Assembly (NCBI GenBank): GCA_024330185.1
Contig: JANDLV010000017.1
Span: 1 to 64,000 of the forward strand
Length of the DNA: 64,000 nucleotides
Source of the DNA: Candidatus Siliceabacter maunaloa
GTDB taxonomy: Bacteria; Actinomycetota; Thermoleophilia; Solirubrobacterales; Solirubrobacteraceae
Reading direction: 5' to 3'
Part shown: positions 8,626 to 16,512 of the stretch, in pieces
Position numbering within the stretch: position 1 is the stretch's first letter
Layout: the number at the start of each line of letters is the position of its first letter
Position numbers and translations under genes: made by a program
The notes under the pieces: generated by a model
The model's input: only the letters and a program-made list of their open reading frames with translations
What the model was told of the DNA's origin: nothing
The model's database searches: none

Positions 8626-8850
8626 ATGCCGTACCGCACGATCGCCTGGCTGCATGTGCATCTGGTCGCCACCGCCACCGCCCTGCGCGACCAGCGCGGG
8701 CAGGGCACGGTGGAGTACGTCGGGATCATCCTGATGATCGCCGTCCTGCTCACCGCGATGGTCGCCGCCGCCAAGAGCGCCGGAGGTCTCAAGGAGATCC
8801 CCGAGGTCCTGGTGGATCAGCTCAAGAAGGCCATCCAGAAGGTGAAGTAG
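8626..8850 (+). CDS. orphan Flp/Fap-type (class III) prepilin
   Basis: 74 residues. A 25-residue leader ends in QRG, then QGTVEY: a G/XXXXEY processing site of Flp/TadE-type prepilins, with cleavage predicted after Gly25. A hydrophobic helix (VGIILMIAVLLTAMVAAA) and a short basic-acidic tail (DQLKKAIQKVK) follow. A GAGGAGGT ribosome-binding site lies 5 bases before the ATG. Flp pilins are assembled by Tad machinery (TadA ATPase, TadB/C, TadV peptidase), none of which is in the window, so the subunit must depend on a distant locus. Confidence 0.8.
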   Translation: MPYRTIAWLHVHLVATATALRDQRGQGTVEYVGIILMIAVLLTAMVAAAKSAGGLKEIPEVLVDQLKKAIQKVK

Positions 8851-8882
8851 CCGCGCGGAGGGTGCGGGCGCCGTCTGGGAAC

Positions 8883-9752
8883 ATGGCGCCCGTGCTCTCC
8901 GGCTCGCCCCCGCCTGACGACCGCCGCGCCCTGCCCATCGGGGTCTTCGACTCGGGTGTGGGCGGGCTCACCGTGCTCCATGAGCTGCTCGTGTCGCTGC
9001 CTCGCGAGGACTTCCTCTACCTCGGCGACTCCGCGCGCCTCCCCTACGGCACCCGCGCCCCGCACGAGCTGCGCGCCTTCGCGGTGGAGACCGGCGAGGA
9101 GCTGCTGGCCCGCGGGGCCAAGCTCCTGGTCGTGGCCTGCAACTCGGCCACCGCGACAGCGCTGGAGCACCTGCGCCGCCACGTCGCCGCCACCGACCGC
9201 GAGACGGACGTCATCGGGGTCGTCGGGCCGGAGTCCAACCTGGCCGTCGCCGCCACCCGCAGCGGCCGGATCGGCCTGCTCGCCACCCCGGCCACCGTGA
9301 CCAGCGGCGCCTACGAGCGGGCGGTGCAGGGCGCCGACGCACTCACGCGCCTGACCAGCGTCGCGTGCCCCGACCTGGCCGCGATCATCGAGGAGGACGC
9401 GCCGGTCACCCGGCGCGTGGTCGAGACCGTCCGCGGCTACTGCGGTCCCCTCATCGACGCCCGCGTGGACACCGTGATCCTGGGCTGCACCCACTACCCG
9501 CTGGTGCGCCCGATGCTCCAGCGCATCCTGGGCCCCGACGTGCGCCTGATCACCTCGGGCGCGGCGATGGTCCGCCGCGTCCAGCACGCCCTCAGCGTGC
9601 GCGACCTGGTCGCCACCCGCCCCGGCGAGGGCCACTACGCCTTCCTGACTACCGGCGACGCAGCGCGCTTCCGTGCGACCGGCACCCGCTTCCTGCAACT
9701 CCCCATCGAGGAGGTCGAGCACGTGGATCTGACGACCAGGGCGGCCGCGTGA
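8883..9752 (+). CDS. murI: glutamate racemase
   Basis: Interconverts L- and D-glutamate for peptidoglycan. Key blocks: GVFDSGVGGLTVL (first catalytic Asp/Ser region, about 14-26), YLGDSARLPYG, VVACNSATATAL with the first catalytic Cys, and VILGCTHYPLV with the second Cys near 206. The length, about 289 residues, fits. The ATG at 8883 was preferred; a GTG at 8862 in the same frame is possible. Its stop overlaps the rph start (GTGA), so the two are co-translated. Confidence 0.93.
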   Translation: MAPVLSGSPPPDDRRALPIGVFDSGVGGLTVLHELLVSLPREDFLYLGDSARLPYGTRAPHELRAFAVETGEELLARGAKLLVVACNSATATALEHLRRHVAATDRETDVIGVVGPESNLAVAATRSGRIGLLATPATVTSGAYERAVQGADALTRLTSVACPDLAAIIEEDAPVTRRVVETVRGYCGPLIDARVDTVILGCTHYPLVRPMLQRILGPDVRLITSGAAMVRRVQHALSVRDLVATRPGEGHYAFLTTGDAARFRATGTRFLQLPIEEVEHVDLTTRAAA

Positions 9753-10492
9753 GCGCCGCGACGACAGCCCCGCAGCGCTCCTACGGCCGCGCGCCCGACG
9801 GCCTGCGCCCCACCGCGATCATCACCGGCTTCGTGCGCACCGCGACAGGCTCGGCCCTCATCGAGGTCGGGGAGACACGCGTGATCTGCACCGCGTCGGC
9901 GCAGGAGTCCGTCCCTCGCTGGATGGCCGGCAAGGGCCGCGGCTGGGTGACGGCCGAGTACGCGATGCTGCCCGCGTCGACAGGGGACCGCAAGCAGCGT
10001 GACAGCTCCAAGGGCCGTCCTGACGGGCGCAGCGTCGAGATCCAGCGCCTCATCGGCCGCGCGATCCGCGGCGTCGTGGACTTCGAGGCCCTTGGCGAGC
10101 GCACCATCTACCTGGACTGCGACGTCCTGCAGGCCGACGGCGGCACCCGCACCGCCGCGATCACCGGCGCCTACGTCGCGCTGGCCCTCGCGGCTCAGCG
10201 CCTGCGCGACGAGGGCAGGCTCAAGGCCTCCCCGCTGAACGGCGCCGTCGCGGCTATCTCCTGCGGCATGGTCGACGGCGTCGCCCTGCTGGACCTCGAC
10301 TACCCCGAGGACTCCTCCGCCGAGGTCGACGCCAACGTCGTCATGACCGGCGACGGCGGCCTCGTCGAGGTCCAGGCCACGGCCGAGCGCACCCCGCTCT
10401 CCCGTGCCAGCCTCGACGAGCTGCTCGCCCTGGCCGCCGGCGGCATCGAGGAGCTGCGCGCCCTGCAGGAGGCGGCGATACGCGAGGGCTGA
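9749..10492 (+). CDS. rph: ribonuclease PH
   Basis: Phosphorolytic 3' exoribonuclease that trims tRNA 3' ends. 247 residues from the GTG overlapping the murI stop. Recognisable blocks: RTATGSALIEVGETRVICTAS, the RGWVTAEYAMLP segment, the RSVEIQRLIGRAIRG basic phosphate-site stretch, and YLDCDVLQADGGTRTAAITGA. In many Actinobacteria rdgB follows directly; here about 2.9 kb of accessory genes intervene. Confidence 0.93.
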   Translation: MSAATTAPQRSYGRAPDGLRPTAIITGFVRTATGSALIEVGETRVICTASAQESVPRWMAGKGRGWVTAEYAMLPASTGDRKQRDSSKGRPDGRSVEIQRLIGRAIRGVVDFEALGERTIYLDCDVLQADGGTRTAAITGAYVALALAAQRLRDEGRLKASPLNGAVAAISCGMVDGVALLDLDYPEDSSAEVDANVVMTGDGGLVEVQATAERTPLSRASLDELLALAAGGIEELRALQEAAIREG

Positions 10493-10867
10493 GCCTAAAT
10501 CCCCCGATTCTCGCGGCGGCTCGCCGCCATCAGCCTTCGCCAGAGCGGATCGGCCTCACCCCAGGTGGCTCACCACATGGGTGCTCGGCCGATCCACCCT
10601 GACTCGCCTGCTGACGGGCGATGCCATCCACGATGATCGGTGGATCCAGGCTGAGCCGCTGCCGCCAGCGGCGCCCAAGAAGAGGAACCGACGACGCGAT
10701 GCGCTCGCCGCCGGGGCGGCCTCATCGGGGCGGTAGTTGTACTTCGCAGGCGTCGTCCCGCGCGGCCACCGCGGCACTGCGAGACGCCGTGCGTTACTGC
10801 GCAGAGTGGGAGTCGCCGCGGCGTATGCCCCACCGCCGGCGCCGAGCGGCGCGGACCGTGAAAGCGG
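10493..10867. other. gene-free spacer with an imperfect inverted repeat
   Basis: 375 bases without a convincing gene. GGATCGGCC (10547-10555) and GGCCGATCC (10587-10595) form an inverted repeat with an inner CACCC/GGGTG pair; GGATCC and GGTGGATC variants recur near 10640. Open frames on both strands have no recognisable product and look like Arg/Pro-rich shadows. It sits at the junction between rph and the accessory block and may be a remnant of an insertion. Confidence 0.4.
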
Positions 10868-11638
10868 TCAGGCGGGCGCGTCGGTCGCAGCGTCCGCCGC
10901 GTCGCGGTCGTAGTAGCTGGCCAACGGACCGCTGAGGCGGTAGCGGCGCTCAGTCCGGTACCCGAGCCGAGATAGGGGTGCCGGGAAGGTCAAGGTGCGG
11001 TGCTCGAGTAGCCCGAGCAGCTGCAGCGTCTTGAGGCCGTGGCGCATGGACTCGGCCGAGAAGCCGTACCAGTTGGCGGCGTGCTCGATGGGGAGAATAA
11101 ACTCGCCTGGGGGTCGAGAGAGCGCGATGAGCAGCACAACGCGGGTGGCTAGATCCATTTGGCCGTACCAGCCCGCATGCCAGTACAGATGCGGCAGCGT
11201 GAAGTAGTCTCCCTCGGCGCCCTCCGTGGGCGTGGAGGCTCCCGGGTGGGTGTACGGCTGGCCCGAACCGTCCTCGCGCAGCAGCACGACCTTGTGGTTG
11301 CGCTCGTGGATCTGGGCCTCGACGAGCCGCTGCTTCTCAAGCCACGGCCATTGGCGACCCAGCACCGTGGTGGCGCTTGAGGCCGAGATGCCCAGCAGTC
11401 GTGCCCAGACGGCCGCATCCAGCGCGACGTCCCATGGGGGAGCGGAGGCGGCGGCGTGCGCGAGCAGATACAGATCGAAGGCGTTGCGACGCCGGCCGGT
11501 GACAAACGCGGCCAGCGGGCCCCTGCCGCCGCCGCGCGTGCGCAGCTGCGTAAACGAGCGCCGCAGCGGAACCCCGTCGCGCCCGGAACGCTCGAGTAGC
11601 GCCTGGATCGCTGCTTGCTGCTGGTCAGCGGTCGTCAT
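10868..11638 (-). CDS. hypothetical protein, probable double winged-helix
   Basis: 256 residues, not assigned to a named family. Two stretches resemble winged-helix modules: about 80-125 (AVWARLLGISASSATTVLGR, then WLEKQRLVEAQI, then a basic wing) and about 175-225 (LPIEHAANWYGFSAESMRHG, then LKTLQLLGLLEHR), with a C-terminal RRYRLSGPLASYY. The arrangement recalls replication-initiator or relaxation-type DNA-binding proteins, but that is inference. Its ATG overlaps the end of the upstream DUF4258-like gene by 14 bases, so the two are one operon and may be functional partners. Confidence 0.6.
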   Translation of the reverse strand: MTTADQQQAAIQALLERSGRDGVPLRRSFTQLRTRGGGRGPLAAFVTGRRRNAFDLYLLAHAAASAPPWDVALDAAVWARLLGISASSATTVLGRQWPWLEKQRLVEAQIHERNHKVVLLREDGSGQPYTHPGASTPTEGAEGDYFTLPHLYWHAGWYGQMDLATRVVLLIALSRPPGEFILPIEHAANWYGFSAESMRHGLKTLQLLGLLEHRTLTFPAPLSRLGYRTERRYRLSGPLASYYDRDAADAATDAPA

Positions 11639-11843
11639 CTGGCACCGGGCGCACGTGGACGATCACGTTGCCGCGCAAGATCATCCGAAACCTCCGGCCG
11701 TCGGGGTCATGTCCAAACACCTCCCGATAGCCCTGCTCGTCCTGCTCGCCGTCCACGGCTGGGTTGCTCGCCGCGTACGCGATAGCGTCCTCGCGCAGCG
11801 CGTAGCGCTCCATGAACTCCCGTGCTTCCTGACCGAACTTCAT
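11625..11843 (-). CDS. DUF4258-like small protein, putative toxin-type
   Basis: 72 residues. The pattern QEAREFMERYALREDAIAYA, then an acidic turn, FGHDPDGRRFRMILRG and IVHVRPV matches the general plan of DUF4258 (helical R-rich start, then beta strands with a final VxVxxP), a family related to RelE/BrnT-like RNases. An AGGAGG sits 8 bases before the ATG. It overlaps the winged-helix gene downstream and is divergent from the DUF2283-like gene at 12092. Family assignment is by pattern only. Confidence 0.55.
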   Translation of the reverse strand: MKFGQEAREFMERYALREDAIAYAASNPAVDGEQDEQGYREVFGHDPDGRRFRMILRGNVIVHVRPVPDDDR

Positions 11844-11961
11844 CGCTTTGCCTCCTGACGGTTTCCTCCGCCGAAGCTACCGGCCGTCCACGGCACATGC
11901 CCGCCGCAACCCCCACACGCCGCAGGAACAATGAAAGCCCCTGAGAGCCCCACTTGAGAGG

Positions 11962-11988
11962 CCCAGATGAAAGGACCCAGATGAAAGG
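11962..11988. repeat. 13-bp tandem direct repeat, candidate operator
   Basis: CCCAGATGAAAGG occurs at 11962-11974 and again at 11976-11988, a 14-base period, in the 248-base space between the divergent DUF4258-like and DUF2283-like genes. Further GAGAG/GCCC repeats flank it. The position suits an operator for autoregulation; no regulator binding is shown. Confidence 0.5.
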
Positions 11989-12091
11989 GCCAGGAGGGGC
12001 ACATGGTGGTCTTGCCTACGACACGTGCTCGCCGCGCTCGAGGAGGACGAGGTGTCAATCTCGTTCACTGTCCCGACCAAGGAGCAACCTC

Positions 12092-12364
12092 ATGAGCAGT
12101 GCTGTTCGCCGCCTCGACGAAGGCGACGTCTTCGTCTGGACCCTGGATCCCGACGCCGAGTGGGCCTACTCGAAGTTCCCAGCCCGGCTGATCACCGTCG
12201 ACTACGACAAGCACGACCGGCCGATCAAGGTCGTGGCCATCGGCCCCGAAGCGGAGCGGCTTGAGCGCACCGTGGTCGAGAACGCTACCGACCGGCTGTA
12301 CGAGCTTGCGCAGCCCGACGTGGCAGAGGAGGTCAACCTCGCTCTTGCCGGGTCGAGCGGCTGA
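12092..12364 (+). CDS. DUF2283-like small protein
   Basis: 90 residues from the ATG with an AAGGAG ribosome-binding site 7 bases upstream. LDPDAEWAYSKFPA, ITVDYDKHDRPIKVVAIGPEAERLE resembles DUF2283 (D-x-x-DAxY-x-x-L ... VDYDxxGxxxxxEIxxAS), a small protein often found next to DUF4258. A helical tail RTVVENATDRLYELAQPDV follows. It may be an antitoxin-like partner of the divergent 11625-11843 gene, though the usual arrangement is a co-directional pair. Similarity is by pattern, moderate. Confidence 0.55.
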   Translation: MSSAVRRLDEGDVFVWTLDPDAEWAYSKFPARLITVDYDKHDRPIKVVAIGPEAERLERTVVENATDRLYELAQPDVAEEVNLALAGSSG

Positions 12365-12574
12365 CCTTCGTCGGCGCGTCGGGCGTGACTGCGGCAGGCG
12401 AGCTCCGAGTTGCCCATAGCACCTGATGGGGATGCTGGCGCCGATCGATCGGGCGGTAATCGCCGCGATCACGGCTGAGCCTGGCGGTGATCGACGCCAT
12501 GCGCCTCTGCTCGTCAGCCGAGCGTGATCGGTGATGCCCAGATAGGCGCGGTCCAAGGCCCATCTGAGCTCATA

Positions 12575-13102
12575 TCAACGGTCGGCCCAATCCGCCATTG
12601 GCCGGTAGCGCGGCCGGTCGTCCCCATGGCGCGATGACATTACGCGCTCCCACCGGGACCCGCCGGGCCCCGCGCTTGCCACCCTCCCGAGCGAGCCGCG
12701 CTGCGCGATCCACTCGGTCGGCTGCCCAGTGATCGCGGCGATGCGCTCGTAGTCCTCGTCGTAGTGCCACACCGTCGCCTCACGGGCCTCGGCAGCGGCG
12801 GCGATGAGGAGGTCGACCAGCTTCACGCTGCGGTGATGGAGGCCACCGCTCTCACCCAGACGCCGCTGCACCTCCTCGGCGCGCGCGAACGCCCGCTCTC
12901 CACAGGCCACCTGGCGCAGCCCGTCGAGCTCGTTGCCGATGGCCCGCAGGTCGCCTGCGCTTCGGGCGCTGTAGAGGATCTCCAGGCGCATGGGCGGCGT
13001 GGCCGCCACCCGGTCGGCGAGCAGCTCCTGCCGCCACCGGCGCGCGACGTCCGGGTGGTCGCTGCGGTGCCATGCACTGGTGTCCGCGACGAGCAGGCTC
13101 AT
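12575..13102 (-). CDS. vapC: VapC-type PIN-domain toxin with C-terminal extension
   Basis: PIN-domain ribonuclease. [14 protein letters not shown] supplies the first Asp (7), EILYSARS the Glu (41), [12 protein letters not shown] the third Asp (97) and [15 protein letters not shown] the last acidic site (115-117). Canonical VapC of this type ends near WIAQRGSL (residue 138); here about 37 extra residues follow, rich in Gly, Arg and Ser, perhaps because an ancestral stop was lost. The ATG overlaps the vapB stop (ATGA), the standard antitoxin-first operon. Confidence 0.9.
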   Translation of the reverse strand: MSLLVADTSAWHRSDHPDVARRWRQELLADRVAATPPMRLEILYSARSAGDLRAIGNELDGLRQVACGERAFARAEEVQRRLGESGGLHHRSVKLVDLLIAAAAEAREATVWHYDEDYERIAAITGQPTEWIAQRGSLGRVASAGPGGSRWERVMSSRHGDDRPRYRPMADWADR

Positions 13103-13317
13103 CCTCGCCAGTGCGCGCGCCGTGTCTGGTCGTCCAAGAGCGTCCGGTCGAACCCGTCACCAGACTCCAGGCGCGCGGCGAGACGCTCACGGGCCGCGGC
13201 CCGCACGGCTTCGCTGAGCGCTCGATCGACCGTGTCCTTGAGGCCGCGCGTGCCGAGCGCCGTCTGGGCGTCGGCGAGGAGCGCTTCGTCCACCACGATC
13301 GTCGTACGTCGATTCAC
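13099..13317 (-). CDS. vapB: VapB-type antitoxin
   Basis: 72 residues from the GTG at 13317. [20 protein letters not shown] and the following helix [20 protein letters not shown] form a ribbon-helix-helix of the VapB type; the C-terminal part with [12 protein letters not shown] is the toxin-binding tail. The TATATT box at 13326-13331 gives a leaderless transcript. VapB with VapC normally represses this promoter. The gene is divergent from rdgB, whose own box is only 36 bases further. Confidence 0.85.
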   Translation of the reverse strand: MNRRTTIVVDEALLADAQTALGTRGLKDTVDRALSEAVRAAARERLAARLESGDGFDRTLLDDQTRRAHWRG

Positions 13318-13325
13318 GGTCCACG

Positions 13326-13372
13326 AATATAGCTCGTAGCGGCCCGTTTCGCCATACTCCGGTCGGTAAGCT
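13326..13372. promoter_or_regulatory. divergent minus-10 boxes for vapBC and rdgB
   Basis: On the minus strand TATATT (13331-13326) lies 8 bases before the vapB GTG; on the plus strand TAAGCT (13367-13372) lies 8 bases before the rdgB GTG. Repression of the first by VapBC could affect the second, given the 35-base separation. Confidence 0.55.
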
Positions 13373-13380
13373 TGGGAACG

Positions 13381-13956
13381 GTGCGCCTGATCCTCGCCTC
13401 CCGCAACGCCCACAAGATCCGCGAGCTCGGCCCGCTGCTGGCGCCCCACGAGCTCGAGCCGCTGCCCGACGACGTCGAGCTGCCGCCCGAGGACGGTGAG
13501 ACGTTCGCCGTCAACGCGCTGGGCAAGGCAAGGGCTGCCGCGGCGGCGACGGGGCGGGCCGCGATCGCCGACGACAGCGGGATCGTCGCGCAGGCGCTGG
13601 GCGGCGCGCCCGGGGTGCGCTCGGCGCGCTTCGCGGGCCAGGACGCCACGGACGAGGAGAACCTCGCGCGCCTGCTGCGTGAGGCCCCCGCGGGCAGCGA
13701 GCTGGCCTACGTGTGCGCGCTGGCCTTCGTGGACCCCGGCGACGGGGTCGAGTACCTCGTCGAGGGGCGGTGCACCGGGACACTGGCCGCGGAGCCCCGC
13801 GGCGAGGGCGGCTTCGGCTACGACCCGGCCTTCGTCCCCGACGACGACGCCACCGAACGCACCATGGCCGAGCTCGACCCGGCCGAGAAGGACGCCATCA
13901 GCCACCGCGGGCGGGCGGCCGGGGCGCTGGCCGACCGGCTGCGCGAGCGGTCGTGA
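13381..13956 (+). CDS. rdgB: non-canonical purine NTP pyrophosphatase (RdgB/HAM1)
   Basis: Hydrolyses dITP, ITP and XTP to monophosphates, keeping deaminated purines out of nucleic acids. 191 residues from the GTG at 13381: [20 protein letters not shown] is the N-terminal SxNxxK signature; [24 protein letters not shown] is the central active-site block; [14 protein letters not shown] and [11 protein letters not shown] complete the family pattern. The start choice follows the TAAGCT box. It is separated from rph by the accessory block. Confidence 0.93.
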   Translation: MRLILASRNAHKIRELGPLLAPHELEPLPDDVELPPEDGETFAVNALGKARAAAAATGRAAIADDSGIVAQALGGAPGVRSARFAGQDATDEENLARLLREAPAGSELAYVCALAFVDPGDGVEYLVEGRCTGTLAAEPRGEGGFGYDPAFVPDDDATERTMAELDPAEKDAISHRGRAAGALADRLRERS

Positions 13957-13972
13957 GCGCCCGGTGCCCCCC

Positions 13973-14905
13973 ATGAGCGGGGCACCGGCGCGCCTGCCCT
14001 CCAAGCCGGCGGCCGCCGCGGTCTCCGTCGCCTCCAACGCGACGCTGATCATCCTCAAGCTCATCGCGGGCGCGGTCACCGGCTCGGTGGCCATCATCGC
14101 CGAGGCGATCAACTCGTGCATCGATCTCCTCGGCTCGATCGTCACCTACTTCTCGGTGCGCGAGGCCGACAAGCCGGCCGACCCTGAGCACCCCTACGGT
14201 CACGAGAAGCTGGAGAACCTGGCGGCGGGCGTCGAGGGGATGCTCATCCTGGTCGGCGCAGGCATCGTGATCTACGAGTCGGTGCGTCGCCTCATCGCCG
14301 GTGCACAGGTCCAGAACCTCGGCTTCGGCATCGCGATCCTCGCCGTCGGCACGGTCATCACCATCGCCGTCTCGGCCTTCCTGCGCCGCCGCGCGCGCGA
14401 GACCGCATCGCCGGCGCTCGAGGGGGAGGCGGCGCACCTGCGCACCGACGCGGTCGCCTCGGTCGGGGTGCTCATCGGCCTGGCCCTAGTGGAGCTCACC
14501 GGCGCGAGCTGGCTCGACCCGGTGGTCGCCCTTCTGGTGGCCGTGGTCATCGTGGTCACCGGCGTGCGGCTGCTGACCAGCTCGGGCCGGGTGCTGGTCG
14601 ACCAGGCCCTGCCCGCGGACGACCTGGAGGCCATCCGCCAGCAGATCCACGGCTTCGGGCCCCGCGGCGTGGCCGGCTTCCACGCCCTGCGCGGCCGCCG
14701 GGCCGGCGCCCGCGCCCTCGTCGACCTCCACGTGCAGTTCCGCTCCGGGACGACCCTGGAGGCCGCGCACGCCGTGGCCCACGATCTGCAGGACGCCATC
14801 CGCGCCCGCCTCCACGGCGCTGACGTCCTCATCCACCTCGAGCCCGAGGACAGCGTGCGGCCGGGGACGGAGGTGCCCGCTACGTCCGCTCCGGGGCCAG
14901 GTTGA
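13973..14905 (+). CDS. cation diffusion facilitator (CDF) divalent-metal transporter
   Basis: 310-residue six-helix metal/proton antiporter. [13 protein letters not shown] (TM2 metal site), [14 protein letters not shown] (the conserved HPxGHxK loop) and [13 protein letters not shown] (TM5 HxxxD site) are intact; a cytoplasmic ferredoxin-like domain follows from about 215 ([14 protein letters not shown] to [10 protein letters not shown]). Zn, Fe or Mn export is likely; specificity cannot be read. The ATG at 13973 follows rdgB by 16 bases. The 3' end overlaps the convergent small gene by 26 bases. Confidence 0.88.
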   Translation: MSGAPARLPSKPAAAAVSVASNATLIILKLIAGAVTGSVAIIAEAINSCIDLLGSIVTYFSVREADKPADPEHPYGHEKLENLAAGVEGMLILVGAGIVIYESVRRLIAGAQVQNLGFGIAILAVGTVITIAVSAFLRRRARETASPALEGEAAHLRTDAVASVGVLIGLALVELTGASWLDPVVALLVAVVIVVTGVRLLTSSGRVLVDQALPADDLEAIRQQIHGFGPRGVAGFHALRGRRAGARALVDLHVQFRSGTTLEAAHAVAHDLQDAIRARLHGADVLIHLEPEDSVRPGTEVPATSAPGPG

Positions 14906-15050
14906 TCCCCGCCGAGAGCGCCACGACCAGTCCGAGGACGCCGTACCCCGTGTAGCCGCCGAGGAAGAGCAGGATCGCGATGAGCACCGAGGCGGCGGTG
15001 GTGGCGATCCAGGCGACGCGGTTGAGCGGCACGGGCCAATGGTGGCGCAT
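14880..15050 (-). CDS. small two-helix membrane protein
   Basis: 56 residues: MRHHWPVPLNRVAWIATTAASVLIAILLF and [21 protein letters not shown] predict two membrane spans with a short turn. A TACAGT-like TACTGT box lies on the minus strand at 15089-15094, leaving a leader of about 36 bases. The tail overlaps the CDF 3' end antisense. No family is recognised; its clean hydrophobic pattern and independent promoter support a real gene. Confidence 0.6.
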   Translation of the reverse strand: MRHHWPVPLNRVAWIATTAASVLIAILLFLGGYTGYGVLGLVVALSAGINLAPERT

Positions 15051-15139
15051 GACGAGGACGGGCCGTCCTGTCCAGGTGTTGCAGAGCAACAGTAGGGCAG
15101 GACGGTTGAGTCGGGCCGGCCATCGTACGGGGGCGCTGG

Positions 15140-15145
15140 TAGCGT
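15140..15145 (+). promoter_or_regulatory. leaderless minus-10 box TAGCGT of pyrF
   Basis: TAGCGT ends 7 bases before the GTG start of pyrF; no ribosome-binding site is present between them. Confidence 0.55.
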
Positions 15146-15152
15146 CGCGGGA

Positions 15153-16064
15153 GTGAGCGAGCACGTCGCCGACCGCCTCGCCGACGCGGTCGCGCGGCGC
15201 GAGTCCCAGCTCGTGCTGGGCCTGGACCCCGACCCGGCCAGGCTGTGGTCGCAGGCCGTCGCCGGCGTGCCCGATCACGGCACGGCCGCGCACCGCGCCG
15301 GCGCCGCGGTGGCCGGCCACTGCGCCGCGCTGATCGACGCCGCGGGCCCCGCCTGCGTGGCCGTCAAGCCCCAGCTCGCCTGCTTCGAGCGCCTGGGTGC
15401 GCCCGGCTGGGCGGCGCTCGAGGCCACGGTGGCCCACGCGCGTGGGGCGGGGCTGCTGGTGCTGGCCGACGGCAAGCGCGGCGACGTCCCGGTCACGGCG
15501 GCCGCCTACGCCCAGGCGCTGTTCACCGCCACGCCGACACCGTTCGGTGACGTGCCCGGGCTGGGCGCCGACCTGGCAACGGCCAACCCGCTGCTGGGCG
15601 AGGACGCGCTCGCGCCGCTCGTGGACGCCGCCCGCGCGGCCGGCGCGGGCCTCGTCGCGCTCGTGCGCACCTCCAACCCCGGCGCTGCCGACGTGCAGGA
15701 TCTCGTGGTCGACGGCGCGCCGCTGTGGGAGCGCCTCGCAGCCCTGGTCGCCGGCCTGGGCCGCCCGGGCCCGCGCAGCGGGTTGGCGGACGTGGGCGCC
15801 GTGCTGGGCGCCACCCGGCCGGAGCATCTCGCGCGGGCACGCGAGCTCATGCCGTCCGCGCCCTTCCTGCTGCCGGGGGTCGGTGCGCAGGGAGGTGGCG
15901 TGGAGGACCTCCTGCCCGCTTTCGCCCCCGGCCGCGCCGGGGGCCTGGTCACCGCCTCGCGGTCGATCGCCCTCGCGCACGAGACCGCCGGAGGCCCGCC
16001 GGCCCGGGCCGCCCGCGCCGAGGCCGAGCGCCTGCGCGCGAGCGCCTGGGCTCTCGTGGCGTGA
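15153..16064 (+). CDS. pyrF: orotidine 5'-phosphate decarboxylase, type 2
   Basis: Last step of UMP synthesis. 303 residues, the longer type found in Actinobacteria: SQLVLGLDPDPARLW at 18-32, AVKPQLACFERLG at 70-82, and the catalytic LADGKRGDVPVTA (Lys-Asp pair, 104-116). FLLPGVGAQGGG and VTASRSIALA close the phosphate site. A leaderless GTG start is indicated by TAGCGT. The other pyrimidine genes are not nearby; LysM and dacA-like genes follow. Confidence 0.93.
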   Translation: MSEHVADRLADAVARRESQLVLGLDPDPARLWSQAVAGVPDHGTAAHRAGAAVAGHCAALIDAAGPACVAVKPQLACFERLGAPGWAALEATVAHARGAGLLVLADGKRGDVPVTAAAYAQALFTATPTPFGDVPGLGADLATANPLLGEDALAPLVDAARAAGAGLVALVRTSNPGAADVQDLVVDGAPLWERLAALVAGLGRPGPRSGLADVGAVLGATRPEHLARARELMPSAPFLLPGVGAQGGGVEDLLPAFAPGRAGGLVTASRSIALAHETAGGPPARAARAEAERLRASAWALVA

Positions 16065-16070
16065 CCGCCC

Positions 16071-16076
16071 TATCCT
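16071..16076 (+). promoter_or_regulatory. minus-10 box TATCCT of the LysM gene
   Basis: TATCCT ends 10 bases before the ATG at 16087, immediately after the pyrF stop; the transcript would be leaderless or nearly so and would continue into the carboxypeptidase gene. Confidence 0.5.
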
Positions 16077-16086
16077 CCCGCCCACC

Positions 16087-16512
16087 ATGCCCGTCGGGAA
16101 CCTCGTCCGCTACCTGGCGCCGGCCGCCCTCGTCGTCGCCGCCCTGGCCATCCTGATCACCTGGCAGTCCTCCGTCGGCAGTGATGCACCGCCCGAGCCG
16201 GCCGGCCAGGAACAGCCCGCCGAGACGACGGACGAGGGCGGAGGCGACGAGGGTGGGGGTGACTCACAGGCCGGCGGCGATCCGCAGGCCGGAGGCGATC
16301 CGCAGGCCGGCGGCGACCCGGAGGCCGGCGAGGACGCCGAGGGCGAGGGGGACGGCGATGGCGATGGTGAGATCTATACGGTGCAGGCCGGCGACAGCCT
16401 GTCGACCATCGCGGCCGAGACGGGCGTCGACGTCGAGACGCTGCAAGAGCTCAACCCGGACGCCAACCCGCAGGCGCTGCAGGCCGGCGACGAGCTCGAA
16501 CTCGGCCCGTGA
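16087..16512 (+). CDS. membrane-anchored LysM-domain protein
   Basis: 141 residues. One membrane helix (YLAPAALVVAALAILITW, about 8-25) anchors an extracytoplasmic linker built of Gly/Asp/Glu-rich repeats, including four GDPQAGG-like units (about 60-82), followed by one LysM domain YTVQAGDSLSTIAAETGVDV to LQAGDELELGP (about 98-140). LysM binds peptidoglycan glycan. The stop overlaps the start of the carboxypeptidase gene (GTGA), so both should act together on the cell wall. Confidence 0.88.
   Translation: MPVGNLVRYLAPAALVVAALAILITWQSSVGSDAPPEPAGQEQPAETTDEGGGDEGGGDSQAGGDPQAGGDPQAGGDPEAGEDAEGEGDGDGDGEIYTVQAGDSLSTIAAETGVDVETLQELNPDANPQALQAGDELELGP

Noticed and set aside
13099-14145. Long minus-strand frame extending vapB upstream
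   Set aside because: The part beyond 13317 is antisense to rdgB; the TATATT box and the ribbon-helix-helix start fix vapB at the GTG at 13317.
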